A stretch of 64,000 nucleotides of DNA, taken from Dehalococcoidales bacterium (lineage in GTDB: Bacteria > Chloroflexota > Dehalococcoidia > Dehalococcoidales > UBA5627). Position numbers and translations under genes: made by a program. The stretch lies in NCBI GenBank assembly GCA_041656115.1, contig JBBAED010000001.1, positions 62,001-126,000 on the forward strand, in the 5' to 3' direction. The notes beneath the pieces were generated by a model that searched no databases, had not been told where the DNA came from, and saw only the letters and a program-made list of their open reading frames with translations. Shown piece by piece: positions 23,264 to 31,955 of this stretch (positions within the stretch are counted from its first letter, which is position 1; every line of letters starts with the position of its first letter).

Positions 23264-24874
23264 CTACCAGAGATCTTCAATATCTTGTTGCGCTTGTTCG
23301 AAATCGTCGGCCTTGGCTCCAAATTCCTTGTACGATCCCGCACTGCCGTATTCGCGCGGCCGGAAAGCGACCGGCATTGGAACGGAATGCCCGAAAATAA
23401 GGGCCTGCTGTTTTGCGGAAAGCTTTGCCAGCACCGATTTTAACTCGCTTTTACCGGATACGCCCGATAAAACGCTATCCATATCGCGTTCGTTATCCAA
23501 AAGGCACGTGATTTTAGTTCCCAGCTGCGACATAATTTCTTCATCAATACCGCTGGGGCGTTGGTCGATAACCAGCAGGGTAACGTTATATTTGCGCATT
23601 TCGCGGGCAATCGTTCCGAAAATAGTTTTGTTAGCAATTTCACGGTTTAGGAATTTATGAGCCTCCTCAATCGTAATTACAAGCGGGATCGGCGGCTCGC
23701 TTAAACCGCTGAGGCTTTTTTCGGTTTTATCGCGGTAGTGTGAATAAATGCGCCTGGTTAAAAGGTTGGCAACCAGGATATAAGCGGTAATATCGGTATA
23801 ACGCCCAAACTCCAAAACAACGTTTAAGCCGCGGCTGAGGTCTTCAATTATGCGGTTTACGGTTTTCTGTTCGGTCCGTTCCTGCATAAACGGTAAACGT
23901 TTAATCATATTGAGCCCTCTTTGCAGGTTTTGGAAGGTGCTTTCGTGGATATTTAACGAGTTTAATAACTCTTTGGTGCCTTCCGAATCGGACATTTGGG
24001 TTGTTTTTAAAAACCACTCGCTGCCGAATTTGCGTCTCATCTGGTAAATGGCTTCCACCGCCGGTTCGGTTAAGTTCAGGGTTTCGCGCAGAAGCGACAT
24101 ATCTTCCGGCTCGATTTCGTTATAGCCGATTCTAACGACATGGTCGGTACTGACTCCGCGTTTGCGTGAGTTTTCTTCGTCCAGTGTAAAAACGGCAACT
24201 TTAGAAGGGAAGAGCTGTTTTAAGGCCTTAACTTCACGCGTTTTTTCACTGGTACCCGCCCATCCGTATTCGCTGTGCATATCAAAAACTAAATTCACAC
24301 TGGCGCTTTTTTGCAGCATTCCGATTAGCAATATTCTGGTTAGGAAGGTTTTGCCGGTGCCGCTTTTACCGAAAATACCGTTGGAACGCTTTACAAGTTC
24401 GGGCAGGTTAATACAGAGCTTTGTTTCCATATCAAGCGGGTTGCCGATATAAAAACGCTCCTTATCTTCTTTACCGAAAACAAGTTCGATATCGCTGTCT
24501 TGAGCCAGTTGTACCGTTGAGTAATGGCTGGGGATTGTTTTAACGGGTTGCGGCCCGTCTGTAATGCTTAAGGTGTCTCCGCCGATTGTTAAATAGGGCA
24601 TTACCTCTAAGGTACCGAAAGTGCCGGTGCCGCATAGCACTTCGCTAATAAAAGAATCGTGGGTATCGGGCGGGGTTTGGGTTAAACTTAAATCGGTTAC
24701 GCCCAATATTACCTCAGTAATCATTCCAAAGAAGCGCCGTTTACGTCCTTCGATGGTGACATAACGCCCGACAACCATATCTTCAACCGAGGTATCGGCA
24801 TCAAGGCGCACTTCAACCCCTTTGTTAGTGGAGCCGGATACAACAATTCCCATTCTTTTATCTTCTGTGCTCAT
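23264..24874 (-). CDS. herA: HerA-type hexameric DNA translocase ATPase
   Basis: FtsK/HerA-superfamily ATPase of 536 residues. An N-terminal HAS-barrel (about 1-130) precedes the motor domain with Walker A GKSGTGKT (about 174-181), Walker B LVITIEEAHK (about 405-414) and the sensor/arginine segment QRPSGIDEEIMSQLGT. HerA works with the nuclease NurA in DNA-end resection in archaea and some bacteria; nurA is encoded upstream in the same operon. Its start overlaps the HAS-barrel gene by 4 bases, indicating coupled translation. Confidence 0.92.
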   Translation of the reverse strand: MSTEDKRMGIVVSGSTNKGVEVRLDADTSVEDMVVGRYVTIEGRKRRFFGMITEVILGVTDLSLTQTPPDTHDSFISEVLCGTGTFGTLEVMPYLTIGGDTLSITDGPQPVKTIPSHYSTVQLAQDSDIELVFGKEDKERFYIGNPLDMETKLCINLPELVKRSNGIFGKSGTGKTFLTRILLIGMLQKSASVNLVFDMHSEYGWAGTSEKTREVKALKQLFPSKVAVFTLDEENSRKRGVSTDHVVRIGYNEIEPEDMSLLRETLNLTEPAVEAIYQMRRKFGSEWFLKTTQMSDSEGTKELLNSLNIHESTFQNLQRGLNMIKRLPFMQERTEQKTVNRIIEDLSRGLNVVLEFGRYTDITAYILVANLLTRRIYSHYRDKTEKSLSGLSEPPIPLVITIEEAHKFLNREIANKTIFGTIAREMRKYNVTLLVIDQRPSGIDEEIMSQLGTKITCLLDNERDMDSVLSGVSGKSELKSVLAKLSAKQQALIFGHSVPMPVAFRPREYGSAGSYKEFGAKADDFEQAQQDIEDLW

Positions 24875-25470
24875 TGCTTGATCCTTTCGAGGATTGTCCG
24901 AAGGCGGTTAAAATCATTGCTTAAACCGGTGGCGAGGTGCTTACCGGCGGCTACCAAAAATGCGTGCTTATCTTCTTGTACCGCGCTCATTTGCCTTAAG
25001 CAGGCGGCAATCAGTTCTTCGTGTGCCAAAGTAATGTTACTGTTAAGCAGGGTATTTAAGAATTCAAACGAACGGCTGAATTCCAGTATATCCGCAGGAG
25101 GGGAGAGATAAACAAAACTATGAATGGCAACGGGCTGCTCGGGCAAATAGCGCCATATTTTAGCGTCTTTTTTAAAGCCTACCGCCAACGCCTGAAATTC
25201 ACTTTTAAGGAGCTTGGCGATTTGAGGGTTGGCATTATAAAGCGCTTCTTCGCTCGTTTCGTTTTTACCCCTTGCCAACGGTTTTCGGCCCGGTTCAATT
25301 GCCTCGGTAGCGGCATTAAAAACGATTCCGTAAACTCGGTTATCTCCGCTTTGGGTTTCTACCAGCGCCCCAAGGGGCGGAAAATCATCAAGCTCATAGC
25401 ATTGAGCGGCAAATCCAAGCGTGGAAGATTGAATTACCTCTCCGATTCTTTGTGTTTCTTCTTTATTCAT
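24871..25470 (-). CDS. HAS-barrel-like protein encoded next to herA
   Basis: A 199-residue protein starting MNKEETQRIGEVIQSSTLGF. Its first 120 residues resemble the HAS-barrel domain of HerA (IGEVIQSSTLGFAAQCYELDDFPPLGALVETQ; VYGIVFNA), and the rest is helical. Such proteins co-occur with herA-nurA in Dehalococcoidia-like genomes as far as I recall and may form part of the HerA ring or bridge it to NurA; that role is inferred. The start at 25470 has AAAGGG upstream; a longer frame begins inside the preceding microprotein gene and is not preferred. Confidence 0.75.
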   Translation of the reverse strand: MNKEETQRIGEVIQSSTLGFAAQCYELDDFPPLGALVETQSGDNRVYGIVFNAATEAIEPGRKPLARGKNETSEEALYNANPQIAKLLKSEFQALAVGFKKDAKIWRYLPEQPVAIHSFVYLSPPADILEFSRSFEFLNTLLNSNITLAHEELIAACLRQMSAVQEDKHAFLVAAGKHLATGLSNDFNRLRTILERIKQ

Positions 25471-25487
25471 ATCAAATCCCTTTTGCC

Positions 25488-25580
25488 TTATTTCATCGGA
25501 AGTCTGACACCGAGCCATTTACTCTCCAGTAAAAACCAGAGCACTTCAACAATGAGGGCAACAAGAAACCAAGCGGGCAT
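25488..25580 (-). CDS. 30-residue hydrophobic microprotein in herA operon
   Basis: A short frame MPAWFLVALIVEVLWFLLES followed by a basic end (KWLGVRLPMK). One membrane helix covers about residues 3-20. It has a very good ribosome site (AAAGGAG, 7 bases before ATG), better than those of its neighbours, and lies 17 bases before the HAS-barrel gene. No family recognised. It could be a membrane tether or a translated leader for the downstream genes. Confidence 0.6.
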   Translation of the reverse strand: MPAWFLVALIVEVLWFLLESKWLGVRLPMK

Positions 25581-25684
25581 TTTAAATCTCCTTTACTCGA
25601 TAGCGGCTTAGGTTACTCATATTATATTACTAATGAGACGGTTAATGCCAAGTTTAAAGAGAAATTTATCCCTTTTTAAACGTT

Positions 25685-26086
25685 TTACACCGGTTGGCTT
25701 CGGTTTAGTTTCTTAATCCGATATCCCAAAAGCAGTAAACCGCCGGCAATAAGCTGCGGCATCCCGGTTATTAACCATAGAGAGATTTGTCCGTTATTCA
25801 GATAATAGAAGGCGTGCACCATAAAAGCCAAAGCAACAACAACAAGCAGAATGCCGGCGTATTTTGCTTTCCAATAGGAGAGAACATAGCCGATAATGGC
25901 AAGGGCTGCCAATAAAATAAGCTGTGTTGAGGCGGATTCGCTTGATGTAATCTCTCTTGCCGCACCTTCGCTAAATAACATCACAATAAAAAATACGGCG
26001 GCAAAAAACGAAATGAACCTTCCGATATGTATGAGGGTGTTACCGAGTTTTCTACCTTCGTTAGCCTTTTTCTTTTCTATATCCAT
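25685..26086 (-). CDS. Four-helix membrane protein of unknown function
   Basis: A 133-residue protein with a charged N-terminus (MDIEKKKANEGRKLG) and four hydrophobic helices at about residues 20-42, 53-70, 73-92 and 100-122, ending in a basic tail. No family recognised. It overlaps the nurA stop by 10 bases, so it is co-translated with nurA, and it precedes the microprotein and HAS-barrel genes. Its constant link to NurA here suggests a shared function, but nothing in the sequence shows one. Confidence 0.75.
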   Translation of the reverse strand: MDIEKKKANEGRKLGNTLIHIGRFISFFAAVFFIVMLFSEGAAREITSSESASTQLILLAALAIIGYVLSYWKAKYAGILLVVVALAFMVHAFYYLNNGQISLWLITGMPQLIAGGLLLLGYRIKKLNRSQPV

Positions 26087-27285
26087 TTTGTCCTCTTACT
26101 GAAACTCTTAGCCGAGCCACTGATTTCGATATTCTTTTCGGAAAGCGATGCTTCCACCAGGGTTTGCAGATTTTGGCGGTCGGAAGCGGTGACCACCGCC
26201 TGCTCATGGGCTTCCGAGAGTGCTACCGGATACCCCTGCCCTTTGCGGCATTGGTCAAGAATTAGGGCGTGGGTCAGGCCGAGCAGTTTTTCGTTTTCGG
26301 CAATCCATGCCGGTATTTCAATCCGGGCAATCTCATCATCTGTTTTCAGATAGTAAAAGTGGATGCGGTGTTTGCCGTAGCGTTCCTGAATTTGAGAGCG
26401 GCTTATAAACAGTGCCGACCTTTCACCGTTTTCTAACAGATTTATAAATAAATCCTTATCAAGCACGCCGTCCACTGTATTGCAGGGATAAGTGTCGTTT
26501 GGATTTTCACGTCGGCATTTATCGCAATTTACGGGGTCGTAAGGGCAAACGGCGATGCGGATTGTGCCCAATACGTCCGCAGAGCGCGGGTAGCTGATAT
26601 AACTTGCCAGCGCAATCTCTTTATCTGCGCTTATTTTTCGGATATCTTCCAAGCATTTAAGAAAACCGTTTTCCAAAAACTCGTTTACCGCAAATTCGGG
26701 GATGTCTTTACTCATTAGGTTCCAGCGAATCAGCGTTCCGTCGGCCAGAAGCAAAACGGGGATTTCCTCCTGAATTGAGCTTCCCAGTTGAGTTAAGTGT
26801 TTAAGTTCTTCGATATCGCGTTTAATCCCCAGTAAACTGCCCTCAATCGGAATCTCGCGGCCGCCGCTCTCCGGTGATGTCATTACCAGTTCGCTTTGAT
26901 CGAAATACAATCGGGGGTTACTCTCCAAATCGGCATCGGCATTTTCCCCGTATTTAAGGATAATACTGCCGATATTAATCAAAAAATAGCGTGCCGAATA
27001 ATGGCGGTCAATATCAATTTGTGAACCGTCGGCGGCAATAACGCCGAAGTTTTGCGGGGGATTTTGCGCGGTGTACTTATTATACAGGGTTTCTACCGGT
27101 TCGGCGGGCATCCAACTGATTTTCCCAGCCTCGATTTTGTTTTTTAAATCGTTAATATTTAATGAGCTGTCACAAAGCACCGACATTGCCTTGGCGAGCC
27201 GTTTTTGCCGTTCGGCAGCGCCGGTATCGATGTATTCGGTCATCTTTTCTACTTGTGAGGCAATCTTATTTAAGTCCAGCGACAT
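26077..27285 (-). CDS. nurA: NurA-domain nuclease, partner of HerA
   Basis: NurA is a Mn2+-dependent nuclease with an RNase H-like fold that resects DNA ends with HerA. Active-site acidic motifs are visible in GVIAADGSQIDIDRH (about residues 81-95) and VLLLADGTLIRW (about 177-188); later conserved segments are LASYISYPRSADV and IHFYYLKTDDE. A CX6CX2CX10C motif around residues 245-267 could bind zinc or an iron-sulphur cluster. The 402-residue length fits bacterial NurA. First gene of the herA operon. Confidence 0.85.
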   Translation of the reverse strand: MSLDLNKIASQVEKMTEYIDTGAAERQKRLAKAMSVLCDSSLNINDLKNKIEAGKISWMPAEPVETLYNKYTAQNPPQNFGVIAADGSQIDIDRHYSARYFLINIGSIILKYGENADADLESNPRLYFDQSELVMTSPESGGREIPIEGSLLGIKRDIEELKHLTQLGSSIQEEIPVLLLADGTLIRWNLMSKDIPEFAVNEFLENGFLKCLEDIRKISADKEIALASYISYPRSADVLGTIRIAVCPYDPVNCDKCRRENPNDTYPCNTVDGVLDKDLFINLLENGERSALFISRSQIQERYGKHRIHFYYLKTDDEIARIEIPAWIAENEKLLGLTHALILDQCRKGQGYPVALSEAHEQAVVTASDRQNLQTLVEASLSEKNIEISGSAKSFSKRTKWI

Positions 27286-27401
27286 TAATGCTCCTCAATA
27301 TTTACAATTCTTTCTTAGTATAGTTTATTGGCTTAAACCTCTCAAGCGTTACGATTCACGGGCCGCTAAAAATCTTTGATATCCGCGGCGTAACAGGTTT
27401 T

Positions 27402-27911
27402 CTAGTAATGATTGTATCTAACGATTTCTTCTATGGGTTTACGGTGTTTGGTTGGTGCGCTGTCGTTGGGATAGCCGATAGGGATTAAAACAAGGGGTTC
27501 GATATGTGCCGGCAGTTTTAGCATTTCGCGTACTGCGCTTACATCAAATGCCCCGACCCAGCACGTCCCCAGCCCTAAATCGGCAGCGGCAAGAATTAAG
27601 TGGTCAACGGCAATTGCCAAGTCAATAAACGAATAGTTCGTTCCGTCTCTGCGAACCCAGCTTTCAGATGGTATTGCACAGGCGCAAATAATAACGGGGG
27701 CCTCGCTAAGCCATAATCCATGGTAAACACGTTTTAGTTCTTCTTCTTTGCCTTGGGGTTCAAAAACAATAAACAGAAACGGCTGACGGTTGCAGGCGGT
27801 GGGAGCGATTCGCGCCGCTTCGAGGATTATCTCCAGTTTTTCCTCTTCGACCGGAATCGGTTTATAAGATCGAACGCTGTATCTCTTTTTAATAACTTCC
27901 GCAAATTCCAT
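27402..27911 (-). CDS. Nitroreductase-family FMN oxidoreductase
   Basis: Compact 169-residue nitroreductase. The FMN-binding N-terminus (FAEVIKKRYSVRSYKPIPVEEEKLEIILEAARIAPTACNRQPF), the central IDLAIAVDHLILAAADLGLGTCWVGAF and the C-terminal IPIGYPNDSAP are all typical. These enzymes reduce quinones, nitro groups or other acceptors with NAD(P)H; the substrate cannot be told. It stands between the nurA operon and the divergent LysE gene. Confidence 0.92.
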   Translation of the reverse strand: MEFAEVIKKRYSVRSYKPIPVEEEKLEIILEAARIAPTACNRQPFLFIVFEPQGKEEELKRVYHGLWLSEAPVIICACAIPSESWVRRDGTNYSFIDLAIAVDHLILAAADLGLGTCWVGAFDVSAVREMLKLPAHIEPLVLIPIGYPNDSAPTKHRKPIEEIVRYNHY

Positions 27912-28028
27912 TTTCGCCTCCCGTTAACCAATCCAACACTTGCTATTATAACAAACGTCGGATGAAAAGAGATATCTTCCCATAAATGTTATAATGCAAA
28001 AATCATATTATTGGGTTTGGTTTAATTG

Positions 28029-28649
28029 ATGTTTGCGTTGCTGTTGACCGTAGTCGGCACTTCTCTTTCCGGGGTGATTGCTCCGGGGCCGATGTTTGCG
28101 GTTACAATTACCAAAAGCTTTAAATCTCCTTGGGCGGGGACTCTAATGGCGCTTGGGCATGCGGTGGTCGAGGTTCCCCTGATAATTTTACTCTACTTTG
28201 GCCTTTCCCATTTTTTTGAAAATACGGTAGTCCAGTTTGTTTTCAGTATCCTTGGCGGCGGGGTCTTGATATGGCTGGCAATCGGGCTTCTAAAAACCCC
28301 AAATGAAATCAAAGACGGCGGCAGGGATATCCGTTACGGGGCCTTTACGGCGGGGATTATTATGACCGGCCTTAATCCCTTTTTTATAATGTGGTGGGTA
28401 ACCGTCGGTGTTTTGCTACTTATTAAGTTTATGGCGTATTGGGAGATAGTTGCCGTTGGTCTTACGGTATTTATTATCGCCCATTGGTTTTGCGATCTTA
28501 TCTGGCTTTCTTTTGTTTCGGCGGTGGTTTACAAAACCCATAATATGTGGGGGGCGACCGTTCAGGCATTGGTGTTTATTGTGGCGGGGCTACTGATGGT
28601 TGGGTTTGGAGGGTGGTTTATTATCTCCGGTTTCCGGCTCTTATTTTAA
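28029..28649 (+). CDS. LysE/RhtB-family exporter
   Basis: A 206-residue membrane protein with six hydrophobic helices. The N-terminal GVIAPGPMFAVTITKSFKSPWAGTLMALGHAVVE matches the conserved first part of LysE/RhtB amino-acid exporters (GPxxxxxxxxxxxxGxxxGxxxxxG), and FTAGIIMTGLNPFFIMWW matches the conserved NPK/NPF region. Substrate not predictable. The ATG is chosen over the TTG one codon earlier. It converges with the CDF gene, with three bases between the stops. Confidence 0.85.
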   Translation: MFALLLTVVGTSLSGVIAPGPMFAVTITKSFKSPWAGTLMALGHAVVEVPLIILLYFGLSHFFENTVVQFVFSILGGGVLIWLAIGLLKTPNEIKDGGRDIRYGAFTAGIIMTGLNPFFIMWWVTVGVLLLIKFMAYWEIVAVGLTVFIIAHWFCDLIWLSFVSAVVYKTHNMWGATVQALVFIVAGLLMVGFGGWFIISGFRLLF

Positions 28650-28652
28650 CCT

Positions 28653-29555
28653 TTAATTGTTATCTGTTTTGGGGGTTACGCACCATTCGCACTCCGTATC
28701 ACACGGCTCAATATGAATAACGGCATTTATATTCTGCAGTTTTTCTTTTAAGCTGTTTTCCAAAAGGTCGCATACGTCATGCGCTTCTTCAACGTTAAGC
28801 GTACGGTGCATTACCAAATGCAAATCAATAAAGCGGCGGTTGCCCGATTTACGCGTGCGTAAGGCGTGGAAGCCGACAATCAGGTGTTTATTTTCTTCAA
28901 GCACTGATTTGATAATATCAATCTCATCTTTCGGCAGGGCGGCATCCATTATGCCGGGGAAGGATTCTTTAAAGGTCGTAATTGCGGTCTTTAGGATTAA
29001 CAGCGCTACCAATAACGCAACGATTGAATCCATGATTGTTAATTTCGTGATAAGTACAAGTAAAAGCCCGACAAGTACAGCGATTGAACTGTAAACATCG
29101 ACCATCATTTCGCGAGCGGTAGCTTCAAGTGCCAACGATTCGTGTTTGCGCGCCACTTTAAGCGCATATCCGGCAAACACAAAGTTGATAATAACGGCGG
29201 CGGCGGTTACATAGATGCCAACCGCAACCATTTCGATTTCTCCGCCGGAAATCATGCGGTCAATCGCCTGATAGGCAATTAAGCCTGCGGCGGCAAAAAT
29301 AAAAAGCGAAATAATAGTACCGGCGATATTTTCGGCTTTGCCGTGTCCGAAGGCATGCTTTTTGTCGGGCGGTTTAGCCGAAACCCTGATGGCAATATAG
29401 CCGATAATGGCTCCGGAAAGGTCAATCAGACTATGAAAAGCGTCGGCGCGGATTCCGATACTGCCTGTTATAAAACCGGCTATCAGCTTCATTATAATTA
29501 ATGCACTGATAACAACAATGGCCAAACGAGAAACGTTTTTCGTCGTCGATAACAT
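28653..29555 (-). CDS. Cation diffusion facilitator (CDF) metal transporter
   Basis: Zn2+/Fe2+/Mn2+-type CDF antiporter of 300 residues with six helices and a C-terminal cytoplasmic metallochaperone-like domain. Metal-site Asp residues are in RADAFHSLIDLSGA (helix 2) and in MMVDVYSSIAVLVG (helix 5); the first site reads xxxDxxxxxxD as in the family. The C-terminal domain shows HALRTRKSGNRRFIDLHLVMHRTLNVEEAHDVCD. The end (CDTECEWCV) adds Cys residues that may bind metal. Confidence 0.92.
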   Translation of the reverse strand: MLSTTKNVSRLAIVVISALIIMKLIAGFITGSIGIRADAFHSLIDLSGAIIGYIAIRVSAKPPDKKHAFGHGKAENIAGTIISLFIFAAAGLIAYQAIDRMISGGEIEMVAVGIYVTAAAVIINFVFAGYALKVARKHESLALEATAREMMVDVYSSIAVLVGLLLVLITKLTIMDSIVALLVALLILKTAITTFKESFPGIMDAALPKDEIDIIKSVLEENKHLIVGFHALRTRKSGNRRFIDLHLVMHRTLNVEEAHDVCDLLENSLKEKLQNINAVIHIEPCDTECEWCVTPKTDNN

Positions 29556-29599
29556 CGCCGGAAATCCTTTTTGGAATTATACGGGATATAAAAACCCGT

Positions 29600-30526
29600 T
29601 TATGTATTTTGCTGTTTGGTTTTAAATAAGGGCATCCAGCTTATAAAGCGGCGCCATTCTTTTTTCTCCCAAACCACCAAAAGCGAAGTGGCAACGAATA
29701 AAGAGTTGTAAGTCCCGGCGAGAATACCGACCAATAGCGCCCAAGCAAAGCTGTCGATATTGGAACCGATAAAAAGCATTAAGGCCAGTACGGTCATTGT
29801 GGTTGTTAAGCTGGTGTTCATACAGCGTGCAAAGGTTTGATTAACGCTGTTGTTAACCGTTGTTTCAAAATCGGCGCCTGGGTTGGCTTTAACGTTTTCA
29901 CGAACCCGATCAAATATAACAACAACGTTATTGACGCTGTAACCGATAACCGCAAGTATGCCGGTGATAAACATCAGGTTGACTTCGATATGCATTATTA
30001 TTCCGAGAATAGAGAATATTCCCAGTACAATCAGGACATCGTGCAATAACGCAATTACGGCACAAACGCCGTAACGGAACGGTTTAGGCATGGCACGGAA
30101 AGCCCACGTAATATAAGCCATCACGCCGAGGGCTGCCAGTATTAAACCGACAAGGGCAACTTTAGCGGTGCCGATGGCGGTTTCGGGCGGAATATCTTCA
30201 AAACCTTTTTCGGTAAACGCGCCGAATTCGGCGGTTAGGGCGGTTTTAATTGTTTCTTTTTCGGCGGCGTTTAATTTTGCCGTACGAATAATAAAATCTC
30301 CGCTTGAGGCGCTTTGCACAACGGCCGTGCCGTAACCGATATCGGCAAGTTTGGCTTCCAAATTCTCAATCGCAACCTGTTTTTCAAAATTGACTGTAAG
30401 GCGTGAACCGCCGGAAAAATCCATACCGATATTTAATCCCGCCGTTAGCAAGAAAATAATGCTAATTAGCAGGGCGGAGACGGAAATCGCAAAAAACAGG
30501 AATCGTTTTTTAATAATATTAATCAT
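29600..30526 (-). CDS. secF: Protein translocase subunit SecF
   Basis: SecF forms with SecD the proton-driven complex that pulls exported proteins out of SecYEG. The 308-residue protein has the first helix with LNIGMDFSGGSRL, a periplasmic domain, and five further helices with GYSVNNVVVIFDRVRE and TSLTTTMTVLALMLF, all family motifs. It overlaps the secD stop by 8 bases. Confidence 0.96.
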   Translation of the reverse strand: MINIIKKRFLFFAISVSALLISIIFLLTAGLNIGMDFSGGSRLTVNFEKQVAIENLEAKLADIGYGTAVVQSASSGDFIIRTAKLNAAEKETIKTALTAEFGAFTEKGFEDIPPETAIGTAKVALVGLILAALGVMAYITWAFRAMPKPFRYGVCAVIALLHDVLIVLGIFSILGIIMHIEVNLMFITGILAVIGYSVNNVVVIFDRVRENVKANPGADFETTVNNSVNQTFARCMNTSLTTTMTVLALMLFIGSNIDSFAWALLVGILAGTYNSLFVATSLLVVWEKKEWRRFISWMPLFKTKQQNT

Positions 30527-31865
30527 TGTAAGCCTTCAGTTTCCTTTCGGTATAAGGAGTGAAAAATTGGGTCTTTTTCGATAATGCGGTTCCGATAAAC
30601 ATCTTTAACAACGAGTGCGAAACCGTTATTGCCGTAAACATACTGACACAAACGCCGATAAAGAGCGTCAAGGAAAACCCTCTGACCTGAGCGCCTCCAA
30701 CGGTGCTGCTGCCGACCCAGAACAGGATAATACAAACAAGCAGGGTGGTAATATTGGAATCTTTAATTGCCGACCAAGCGCGTTTAAAACCCGACTCGGT
30801 AGCGGCGCCAAACGACCGCCCCATTTGTAATTCCTCTTTCATACGTTCAAAGATCAAAATATTGGCATCCACCGCCATACCGATCGACAGAACAAAACCG
30901 CCGATACCCGCCAGTGTCAGCGTTACCGGTATTAACTTAAAGATTGCCAGCACTATAACAACGTAAAACATTAGTGCCAACGAGGCGACAATGCCGGGAA
31001 CACGGTAGTATAAACACATAAAGAGCATAATAAGGATTAAACTTAATACACCTGCCGTTAGGCTTAATTTAACGAAGTCGGAGCCTAATGTCGGGGTTAC
31101 CGTTTCTTCGTAGATTACTTCCAATGATACGGGCAATCTGCCGGCATTGAGCTGTTTGGAAAGCGTCATCGCCACATCAACCCCTAATCCTTCGATTTGC
31201 CCTCTTTCGGTGATTACCGATTGAATTGTCGGCGCTATCATCGTCCCGCTTTCGGTTAAAAGCGGTTTATCGTTTTCAAAGATAGCCAATTGTTTGCCGA
31301 TTAAACGGGTTGTGATTTGTTTGGATAATTCACTGCCGGTTTCATCCCATTCGAATACTAAGAAAATCTTACCGAATTGGTCTTTCTGAACGGAGGTATT
31401 ACTTTTAAAATAACTACTGGTAAGGGCGAGTGTTTCGCCGTTTATTGTCCCAGTCGCCGGAACCCACTGATCTTCTCCGTCTACTTTTTGCAGTTCTCTA
31501 AACTCAAGGAGGGCGGTATTCCCCAAACTCGCTTTTTGAGCGTCGGTTAAGCTCACTCCGGGGATTTCCACCACTATTTGATTATCTCCCTGGATTTCAA
31601 CCGACGATTCGGTGACCCCCAGAGGGTTAATGCGGTTTGAAATTACATTGGTAACACCCTTCATAATCTCGGATTCGGTTCCCGCTTCCACTGAGGAGAG
31701 ATCCGCTTTGAAAACGAGATAAGTGCCCCCTTGTAAGTCGCGCCCCAGCGAAACACCGCGTTTGCCTAAAACTCCGTTATCAAGAGGAAAGACCACAAAG
31801 GCTGCCAGTAGGAAAATCACCAGTAAAACAGATAAACCGAAATAGAGAGATTTGTTTTTTGTCAT
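30519..31865 (-). CDS. secD: Protein translocase subunit SecD
   Basis: SecD of 448 residues. Signature segments are LGRDLQGGTYLVFK after helix 1, the P1 domain with the periplasmic base, and the C-terminal helices with GIGGFVLSIGMAVDANILIFERMKEEL and ATESGFKRAWSAIKDSNITTLL. It is short beside E. coli SecD, as usual outside Proteobacteria. Followed by secF; no yajC was seen upstream. Confidence 0.96.
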   Translation of the reverse strand: MTKNKSLYFGLSVLLVIFLLAAFVVFPLDNGVLGKRGVSLGRDLQGGTYLVFKADLSSVEAGTESEIMKGVTNVISNRINPLGVTESSVEIQGDNQIVVEIPGVSLTDAQKASLGNTALLEFRELQKVDGEDQWVPATGTINGETLALTSSYFKSNTSVQKDQFGKIFLVFEWDETGSELSKQITTRLIGKQLAIFENDKPLLTESGTMIAPTIQSVITERGQIEGLGVDVAMTLSKQLNAGRLPVSLEVIYEETVTPTLGSDFVKLSLTAGVLSLILIMLFMCLYYRVPGIVASLALMFYVVIVLAIFKLIPVTLTLAGIGGFVLSIGMAVDANILIFERMKEELQMGRSFGAATESGFKRAWSAIKDSNITTLLVCIILFWVGSSTVGGAQVRGFSLTLFIGVCVSMFTAITVSHSLLKMFIGTALSKKTQFFTPYTERKLKAYND

Positions 31866-31955
31866 TTATTTAACCCGCATTAATAACATTGTGTGAAAAT
31901 TAAATTTTTATAAATTCCCTAGATTATACACTATTTTAACAAAAAAAGAATTCTT

